From NCBI RefSeq assembly GCF_001953055.1, contig NZ_CP019044.1, positions 496,001 through 560,000 on the forward strand: a DNA stretch of 64,000 nt. The letters are read 5' to 3'. The stretch is from Salaquimonas pukyongi (GTDB lineage Bacteria; Pseudomonadota; Alphaproteobacteria; Rhizobiales; Rhizobiaceae). Position numbers and translations under genes: made by a program. The notes under the pieces are model-generated. The model saw only the letters and a program-made list of their open reading frames with translations. It searched no databases and was not told where the DNA came from. Every line of letters starts with the position of its first letter. Position 1 is the first letter of the stretch. Positions 58,061 to 64,000 of the stretch are shown one piece after another.

Positions 58061-59521
58061 ATGACCCCGGGAATACTTACACTCATCGTGCTTGCACTGA
58101 TGGTCGCAGGGTTCATTCTGGGCCGCCAGCGCGCCCTGTTCCTGGCCAAACGCGACAGAGTTCGCCTTCATTCGCTGCCGGGCTATTACGGACATTCCGT
58201 TGCCCTGTTTACTGCGGTTCCGGCTTTCGTTTTGATGATTGCCTGGCTGTTTCTTCAGCCGATGCTCATTGATAATCAGATCAGCTCTCAGATTCCCAAC
58301 AGCGTGATCCCCGATGGCGGCGCAAGAAGCCTCGTCATGGCCGATGTGCGGCGCATAGCCGACGGCCTCGATGCCCTCGTCGATCAGAAAAACATCAGCG
58401 AGAATGACCTTGCTGTAATGCGCGCTGACATTTCCAATGTCCGCAATCGACTTGCCGAAGTCGGCGTCGCGCTTGGTTCCAATGTCCAGCCGGTTGTTTT
58501 CGAGGCGGCCAAATCCTATCGCGAAATCGGCAAGACAGCGACCCTTCTCAGAAACATCGCAGTGTTGGCCGTTGCGCTGATCTTCGGTGCTGTTGCCTGG
58601 AGCCGAATCAGACCGGCGATGCGCGCCCGCAATGTGAGTGAAACATTCGTTCGCATATTGCTGATGGCCTCCTCGCTGATCGCGATCCTGACCACGGTCG
58701 GCATCGTTGCCTCGATGCTGTTTGAAACCATAAACTTTTTCAGGATCTACCCCGCCGAGGACTTCTTCCTCTCAACGGTCTGGAACCCGCAATTCCGCGG
58801 TGGTTCCGATCTTGGCATTATTCCGCTTCTTTGGGGTACCTTTTACGTCTCCCTGGTGGCGCTAGTCGTCGCTGTGCCGATTGGTCTGATGATTGCAATC
58901 TATCTGGCCGAGTATGCCGGCAGATCCCTTCGCAGCTTTGCCAAACCGGCAATCGAAATCCTGGCAGGTATTCCGACCATTGTGTACGGCCTTTTCGCGC
59001 TCGTTACGGTTGGACCTTTCCTGCGTGACTGGATCGCGGAACCCTTTGGCCTGGGCAATTCCTCTTCCTCGGTCATGACCGCAGGCCTGGTCATGGGCAT
59101 CATGCTGATACCGTTTGTTTCCTCACTGTCGGACGACATCATCAACGCCGTGCCGCAGGCCATGCGTGATGGTTCCTATGGTTTGGGTGCAACGCAGTCC
59201 GAGACCATTAAGAGGGTCATCATTCCAGCCGCCCTTCCTGGCATTGTGGGCGCTGTTCTGCTCGCTGCCAGCCGGGCAATCGGCGAGACGATGATTGTGG
59301 TGATGGGCGCTGGCGCCGCAGCCCGGCTCGACCTTAACCCCTTCGAGGCGATGACAACTGTGACCGTCAAGATCGTGAGCCAGCTGACCGGCGACACGGA
59401 ATTTGCCAGTCCCGAAACGCTGGTGGCCTTTGCGCTGGGCCTGACCCTGTTTGTCTTCACCCTCGGCCTCAATGTTCTCGCCCTTTACATCGTGCGCAGA
59501 TACCGGGAGCAGTACGAATGA
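58061..59521 (+). CDS. pstC: phosphate ABC transporter permease PstC
   Basis: A 486-residue inner-membrane protein, about 150 residues longer than E. coli PstC. The extension has helices near residues 5-20 and 48-66 and a periplasmic helical domain (about 70-160). The permease core has LLWGTFYVSLVALVVAVPIG and the EAA-like ILAGIPTIVYGLFAL, then AIGETMIVVMGAGAA. The long form is usual in Alphaproteobacteria. The ATG follows GGATGAGG. Its stop overlaps pstA (ATGA at 59518-59521). Confidence 0.95.
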   Translation: MTPGILTLIVLALMVAGFILGRQRALFLAKRDRVRLHSLPGYYGHSVALFTAVPAFVLMIAWLFLQPMLIDNQISSQIPNSVIPDGGARSLVMADVRRIADGLDALVDQKNISENDLAVMRADISNVRNRLAEVGVALGSNVQPVVFEAAKSYREIGKTATLLRNIAVLAVALIFGAVAWSRIRPAMRARNVSETFVRILLMASSLIAILTTVGIVASMLFETINFFRIYPAEDFFLSTVWNPQFRGGSDLGIIPLLWGTFYVSLVALVVAVPIGLMIAIYLAEYAGRSLRSFAKPAIEILAGIPTIVYGLFALVTVGPFLRDWIAEPFGLGNSSSSVMTAGLVMGIMLIPFVSSLSDDIINAVPQAMRDGSYGLGATQSETIKRVIIPAALPGIVGAVLLAASRAIGETMIVVMGAGAAARLDLNPFEAMTTVTVKIVSQLTGDTEFASPETLVAFALGLTLFVFTLGLNVLALYIVRRYREQYE

Positions 59522-60876
59522 CCGATACGACCTCCGCTTCCGCCGCTACAACGGGCGTGCGCCATACCGGTTCGCTCCTGGAGCGGGGAGACCGCACCCG
59601 GCACCGGCACGCAGCCGAAAAACGGTTCAAATTACTGGGCCTTGTCGCTGTTGCCTTGGGCATCCTGGCGCTGGTGGGACTGTTGTCGTCCATTCTCTAC
59701 AATGGCGCCTCATCCTTCCGTCAGACCTTCGTCACGCTTGAAGTACATCTCGACCCGGCAAAGCTGGACAAGACAGGCAACCGGGATCCCAAAGAGCTGC
59801 GCAAGGCAACGACCTTCGTTTACGCCCCGCTGATCGAGAAAGCGCTAACGAACCTCATCGAACAACGCGGCATCACCATTGAAGGTTTGACCAAGAAAGA
59901 CACGAAGGGGTTCATTTCGAAAGAAGCGCCAGCCTCCCTCAGAAGCCTCGTCTTGGGCGATCCCTCCAAACTGGGCCAGACCGTGAGCTTTGACATGCTG
60001 ACGGATGGGCGCATTGACGGCTACTACAAGGGCCGCGTCACAATGGAGACCGCAGAGATCGACCGCAACGTATCTCCGGCACAATTGATGCTTGCCGATG
60101 AATTAAAGGAGGCCGGTTTCCTCAAGACCCGGTTCAATTGGGACTTCCTTACCGCGCCCGATGCGTCTGACACACGCCCGGAAGCTGCCGGACTCGGCGT
60201 GGCGATTCTGGGCTCTGCTTACATGATGCTGGTTGTTCTGGGCCTTTCCTTGCCGATCGGCGTTGCCGCCTCAATTTATCTGGAGGAATTTGCACCGAGC
60301 AATCGGATTACCGATATCATCGAGGTCAACATCGCCAATCTGGCGGCGGTTCCGTCGATCGTATTCGGTATTCTCGGACTTGCGGTTTTCATCAATTATG
60401 CAGGACTGCCGCAGTCAGCGCCGATAGTCGGGGGGCTGGTCCTTACGCTGATGACCCTTCCGACGATCATTATCGCAACCCGCGCCGCCCTTAAGGCTGT
60501 TCCGCCGTCGATCCGCGAAGCAGCACTGGGTATCGGGGCTTCCAGGATGCAGACCATTTTTCACCATGTCCTGCCGCTGGCAGCGCCCGGTATTCTTACC
60601 GGCACGATCATCGGCCTGGCCCAGGCGCTTGGGGAAACCGCGCCTTTGCTGCTGATCGGCATGGTGGCCTTTGTGCGCGAATATCCCTCGGCGCCGCCGG
60701 AAGGTTTTTTCGACCCGGCTGCGGCCTTGCCGGTTCAGGTTTATAACTGGACGCAGCGCGGCGATCCCGCCTTTGTGGAAAGAGCATCAGGTGCAATCAT
60801 TGTCCTGTTGATCTTCCTCGTCATCATGAACGGCATCGCGATCCTCTTGCGCCGCCGCTTCGAACGCCGTTGGTAG
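59518..60876 (+). CDS. pstA: phosphate ABC transporter permease PstA
   Basis: A 452-residue inner-membrane protein with one N-terminal helix ([20 protein letters not shown]), a periplasmic domain of about 150 residues and the permease core. The core has [38 protein letters not shown] (EAA loop) and [16 protein letters not shown]. It pairs with PstC to form the channel. The long periplasmic insertion matches alphaproteobacterial PstA. Confidence 0.95.
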   Translation: MTDTTSASAATTGVRHTGSLLERGDRTRHRHAAEKRFKLLGLVAVALGILALVGLLSSILYNGASSFRQTFVTLEVHLDPAKLDKTGNRDPKELRKATTFVYAPLIEKALTNLIEQRGITIEGLTKKDTKGFISKEAPASLRSLVLGDPSKLGQTVSFDMLTDGRIDGYYKGRVTMETAEIDRNVSPAQLMLADELKEAGFLKTRFNWDFLTAPDASDTRPEAAGLGVAILGSAYMMLVVLGLSLPIGVAASIYLEEFAPSNRITDIIEVNIANLAAVPSIVFGILGLAVFINYAGLPQSAPIVGGLVLTLMTLPTIIIATRAALKAVPPSIREAALGIGASRMQTIFHHVLPLAAPGILTGTIIGLAQALGETAPLLLIGMVAFVREYPSAPPEGFFDPAAALPVQVYNWTQRGDPAFVERASGAIIVLLIFLVIMNGIAILLRRRFERRW

Positions 60877-60890
60877 TAGGAACATCAGCC

Positions 60891-61718
60891 ATGGATGTAT
60901 ATGCAAAGAATTCAGTTGCAGATGATGCCGGAGAAGAGACAATGGCGCCAAAGGCAGCCGATGCGGTGAAGATGCGCGGCCAGGATGTCAGCGTCTTCTA
61001 CGGGGACAAACAAGCGTTGTTCGATGTCAATCTCGACATTTTCGAAAACCAGGTTACGGCGCTGATCGGACCGTCAGGCTGCGGTAAGTCGACTTTTCTG
61101 AGATGCCTCAACCGGATGAACGACACGATCGACATCTGCCGTGTTACCGGGACGATCACGCTGGATGGTGAGGACATTTACAGTCCCGGTGTGGACGTGG
61201 TCGAATTGCGGGCGCGGGTCGGCATGGTTTTCCAGAAGCCCAATCCTTTTCCGAAATCAATTCGGGAAAACATTGCTTATGGCCCGCGCATCCATGGCTT
61301 GACCAGATCGAAGAGCGACCTTGAGGAAATCGTGGTCACCAGCCTGCAAAAGGCTGGTCTCTTTGAAGAGGTGAAAGACAGACTGGATTCACCGGGAACC
61401 GGGCTTTCCGGCGGTCAGCAGCAGCGGTTGTGCATTGCAAGGGCAATCGCTGTCCAGCCCTCGGTCATCTTGATGGACGAACCCTGTTCTGCCCTGGACC
61501 CCATTGCAACGGCCAAGATAGAGGAGTTGATCGACGAGTTGCGCCAGAACTACTCGATCGTCATTGTTACCCATTCCATGCAGCAGGCCGCAAGGGTGTC
61601 CCAGCGCACTGCCATGTTCCATCTGGGCTACCTCGTGGAAGTCGATCAAACCGATAAAATGTTCACCAATCCGGACGACAAGCGCACTCAGGACTACATT
61701 ACCGGCCGTTACGGCTGA
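60891..61718 (+). CDS. pstB: phosphate ABC transporter ATPase PstB
   Basis: A 275-residue ATPase with Walker [29 protein letters not shown] typical of PstB, signature [14 protein letters not shown] and Walker [14 protein letters not shown]. The switch histidine is in [12 protein letters not shown]. The ATG at 60891 has AGGA upstream; a TTG at 60870 would overlap pstA. An N-terminal tail of about 30 residues precedes the ATPase domain. Confidence 0.96.
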   Translation: MDVYAKNSVADDAGEETMAPKAADAVKMRGQDVSVFYGDKQALFDVNLDIFENQVTALIGPSGCGKSTFLRCLNRMNDTIDICRVTGTITLDGEDIYSPGVDVVELRARVGMVFQKPNPFPKSIRENIAYGPRIHGLTRSKSDLEEIVVTSLQKAGLFEEVKDRLDSPGTGLSGGQQQRLCIARAIAVQPSVILMDEPCSALDPIATAKIEELIDELRQNYSIVIVTHSMQQAARVSQRTAMFHLGYLVEVDQTDKMFTNPDDKRTQDYITGRYG

Positions 61719-61730
61719 TCGGAGAAAAAC

Positions 61731-62456
61731 ATGGAAAGCTCCCACATTGTCAAATCCTTCGACGAGGAACTCGGCGCAATCGAGAGCCTGCTTCTTGAAA
61801 TGGGCGGCCTTGTCGAGACGCAGATTGCCGAAAGCATGGAAGGGTTGATAACCGGCGACATGGAGCTTTGCGATAAGGTCCGCAAGGATGATGCAAAGGT
61901 CGATGCCCTGGAAGTCAAGACCGACGAACTGGCGGTTCGCATACTTGCGCTGCGCCAGCCGGTTGCAGGCGATCTTCGCACCATAGTCTGCGCCCTGCGC
62001 ATCTCCTCCAACCTCGAGCGGATTGGCGACTATTCCAAGAACATCGCCAAGCGGGCAGTGCTTATCAAAGGAGATGCCAAAGTAGGCTCATCTGCAAATA
62101 CGCTCAAACGCATGGCCAGAATGGTCAAGGCAATGGTGGGCGACGTGCTCGATGCTTTCGTTTCGCGCGATGTGGCAATGGCCGACGAGCTGCGCCAGCG
62201 GGACGAAGAGGTCGATCACATGCACAACACGCTGTTTCGTGAGCTCCTAACTCATATGATGGAAGACCCGCGCAACATCACCGTCTGCATGCACCTGCTT
62301 TTCATTGCAAAAAACCTTGAACGTATCGGCGACCACGTAACCGGCATTGCCGAGCAGATTTCCTATCTCGTCAATGGTGAACTCCCCGACGATGACAGGC
62401 CGAAAAGCGATCTTGTCGATTCGATCGCGCAAAAGCCGGTCAAGGCAGTGAACTAG
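61731..62456 (+). CDS. phoU: phosphate transport regulator PhoU
   Basis: A 241-residue helical protein with two PhoU repeats (residues about 18-105 and 120-205). They carry the paired metal-cluster motifs SNLERIGDYSKNIAKRA and KNLERIGDHVTGIAEQI. PhoU connects PstSCAB to PhoR and damps PhoB activation when phosphate is plentiful. It begins 12 bases after pstB with GGAG upstream. Confidence 0.95.
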   Translation: MESSHIVKSFDEELGAIESLLLEMGGLVETQIAESMEGLITGDMELCDKVRKDDAKVDALEVKTDELAVRILALRQPVAGDLRTIVCALRISSNLERIGDYSKNIAKRAVLIKGDAKVGSSANTLKRMARMVKAMVGDVLDAFVSRDVAMADELRQRDEEVDHMHNTLFRELLTHMMEDPRNITVCMHLLFIAKNLERIGDHVTGIAEQISYLVNGELPDDDRPKSDLVDSIAQKPVKAVN

Positions 62457-62541
62457 GCTCCGGTCGCTTGTGCAGGGCATGTTGCGCTGTCACCGGATTT
62501 AAAATGAACAGCAAACCCATAGAGGTTTCGAGTCCCAGGTT

Positions 62542-63249
62542 ATGCAAATGGTGTCAACTGAACCGCCGCTTGTCCTTATTGTTGAGGATGAGCCCGCCCA
62601 GACGGAGCTGTTGCGGTACAATTTCGACAAGACCGGCTTCCGCACGATCACCGCGGCGGATGGTGAGGAGGGTGTGTTGCTCGCCCGTGAAAGGCGCCCC
62701 GATCTCATTGTTCTCGACTGGATGCTGCCTGAGCTTTCCGGCATCGAGGTTTGCCGCCAATTAAAGCGCGATGCGGAAGTGCGGCAGATTCCCGTCATGA
62801 TGCTGACGGCCCGCGGCGAGGAAACGGACAAGGTGAGGGGCCTTGATACCGGTGCCGACGACTATGTCGTAAAGCCGTATTCGGTTAATGAACTGCTGGC
62901 CCGCGCCCGCGCGCTGCTGAGGCGTGCCAACCCTGCCAGCATGGGCGAAACGCTGGTTCACGGCGATCTCGTTCTCGATCAGGTCCAGCACAAGGTCATC
63001 CGAAACAGCAAACCGGTAAAGCTTGGGCCGACCGAATTCCGGCTGCTTACCGTCCTGATGGAGCGTCCCGGGCGCGTTTGGAGCCGCGGGCAACTGCTCG
63101 ACAGGGTTTGGGGTCAGGATATGGAAATCGACTACCGTACGGTCGATGTCCATGTCGGCAGGCTGCGCAAGGCCCTTCGGCAGGAGGGCAAGGCCGATCC
63201 GATCCGCACCGTGCGCGCCGCCGGTTATTCCCTGGATTATGAGGGTTAG
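62542..63249 (+). CDS. phoB: phosphate regulon response regulator PhoB
   Basis: A 235-residue OmpR-type regulator. The receiver domain has VLIVEDEPAQ, the phosphorylated aspartate in LIVLDWMLPELSG, MLTARGEE and DYVVKPYS. The winged helix has LGPTEFRLLTVLMERPGRVWSR and VDVHVGRLRKAL. An ATG six bases in (62548) is also possible. It follows phoU by 85 bases, where one CTGTCAC half-site occurs at about 62494. It should bind the PHO box before pstS. Confidence 0.95.
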   Translation: MQMVSTEPPLVLIVEDEPAQTELLRYNFDKTGFRTITAADGEEGVLLARERRPDLIVLDWMLPELSGIEVCRQLKRDAEVRQIPVMMLTARGEETDKVRGLDTGADDYVVKPYSVNELLARARALLRRANPASMGETLVHGDLVLDQVQHKVIRNSKPVKLGPTEFRLLTVLMERPGRVWSRGQLLDRVWGQDMEIDYRTVDVHVGRLRKALRQEGKADPIRTVRAAGYSLDYEG

Positions 63250-63406
63250 GTGTGAATATCGACCGGCGCGGCGAGTGAACAATGGAACATGATACCGTCA
63301 CAAAAAGTGAACGCTCCGTAGAGAAGGGCAAGCTTGAAGGGCGTTCCGGCTGGCTTACATATCAGCGAAACAACCAAGCTGAACGAGAGCCAACGGAAAA
63401 AACACC

Positions 63407-64000
63407 ATGTCCATTCGGCCCACTACCCGGATTTCGCAGGCCCAGCCGACCCTTGAAGGAGCCGGCGTAAAACTGCATCGCGCATTTGGTTTCGGCGATC
63501 CTTCGCTTGCCGATCCCTTCCTTCTTTTTGATGATTTCCGCAACGATAATCCGGAGGATTATCTGCGCGGCTTCCCCTGGCATCCCCATCGCGGCATCGA
63601 AACCATCACCTATGTATTGAATGGTGCCGTCGAACATGGCGACTCCCTGGGTAATACCGGAGCGCTGGCGGCCGGAGACGTACAGTGGATGACGGCAGGT
63701 TCCGGCATCCTGCATCAGGAAATGCCCAAGGGTGACACGAAAGGCCGCATGCACGGCTTTCAGCTCTGGGCTAACCTGCCCTCTGCGTTGAAGATGACAG
63801 ATCCGCGCTATCAGGATGTAAAAGCCGCGGAAATACCGGAAATCATCGATGACGACGGCACCCGGATCAAAGTGATCTGCGGCTCGTTCTGGGGCAAATC
63901 CGGCCCCGTGGATGGAATCGCCGCCAACCCCCGTTACCTGGATGTGTTTGTCCCTGCCGGGGTGCGCAAGATTCTGCCGGCCGATACATGGCAAAAAACC
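63407..64000 (+). CDS. pirin family protein (partial, runs off the window)
   Basis: An open frame of 198 codons from ATG 63407 (MSIRPTTRISQAQPTLEGAG) to the end of the window. Pirin features are ADPFLLFDDFRND, FPWHPHRGIETITYVLNGAV with the two metal histidines, QWMTAGSGILHQEMP with the third histidine and a glutamate, and FQLWANLP. These match a bicupin pirin. Bacterial pirins are metal-binding cupins, some with quercetin dioxygenase activity; the role here is unknown. Confidence 0.9.
   Translation, partial: MSIRPTTRISQAQPTLEGAGVKLHRAFGFGDPSLADPFLLFDDFRNDNPEDYLRGFPWHPHRGIETITYVLNGAVEHGDSLGNTGALAAGDVQWMTAGSGILHQEMPKGDTKGRMHGFQLWANLPSALKMTDPRYQDVKAAEIPEIIDDDGTRIKVICGSFWGKSGPVDGIAANPRYLDVFVPAGVRKILPADTWQKT

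Overview
The window reads as a chromosomal segment of an alphaproteobacterium, most likely order Hyphomicrobiales (Rhizobiales). Evidence: a tRNA-His with A73 and no encoded G at position -1, a PdhS/CbrA-type DivK-pathway kinase with a CtrA-like box upstream, an Entner-Doudoroff operon zwf-pgl-edd, a ScfR-type regulator, DUF6460 and DUF2793 proteins, an LspL-type UDP-glucuronate epimerase and a pst operon with a rhizobial PHO box. Sulfated-polysaccharide genes would fit a marine or saline lifestyle, but that is inference.

Layout. 1-6.9 kb: thioesterase, small hypothetical protein, DUF952, pyrD, arsC-like, a glycosyltransferase, an HpcH/HpaI aldolase, a sulfotransferase-like gene and cysQ. Three of these (thioesterase, pyrD, cysQ) carry a frameshift that one extra base in a C or G run repairs, so sequencing error is the likely cause. 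7-14.6 kb: tandem folD genes (the second lacks two catalytic residues), a putative lipoprotein, a 172-bp element with terminal inverted repeats, divergent katG/oxyR and a PQQ sugar dehydrogenase. 14.6-25.3 kb: edd-pgl-zwf with an 18-bp palindrome upstream, a ScfR-like regulator with repeated TTGTAAA boxes, an AsmA protein and acetoacetyl-CoA synthetase. 25.5-31.2 kb: an orphan FbpB-like permease, the 1151-residue PdhS-like kinase and tRNA-His.

31.3-55.3 kb is a large surface-polysaccharide region. It holds a dTDP-rhamnose operon (rfbACBD) with a leading glycosyltransferase. Next comes a plus-strand block: a sulfotransferase/coiled-coil/glycosyltransferase fusion, two more glycosyltransferases, a methyltransferase, an ABC-2 exporter pair, two further sulfotransferases and a secreted sulfatase. 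A DUF2793 tail-fibre-like gene separates this from a second block (two GT2, a GT4, a WecA/MraY-like sugar-phosphate transferase, an O-antigen ligase/polymerase-like protein and lspL). Base composition falls sharply inside the plus-strand block (lowest about 40.7-42.4 kb), which suggests acquisition of a strain-specific cassette.

55.7-63.2 kb is phoR-pstSCAB-phoU-phoB with a clear PHO box before pstS; a pirin gene runs off the end.

The most interesting system is the candidate sulfated-polysaccharide locus: three sulfotransferases, glycosyltransferases, an ABC exporter and an exported sulfatase that overlaps the last sulfotransferase. CysQ, which would remove the PAP by-product of sulfotransferases, lies elsewhere in the window, divergent from a fourth sulfotransferase-like gene. 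No CRISPR array, integrase or transposase gene was seen.
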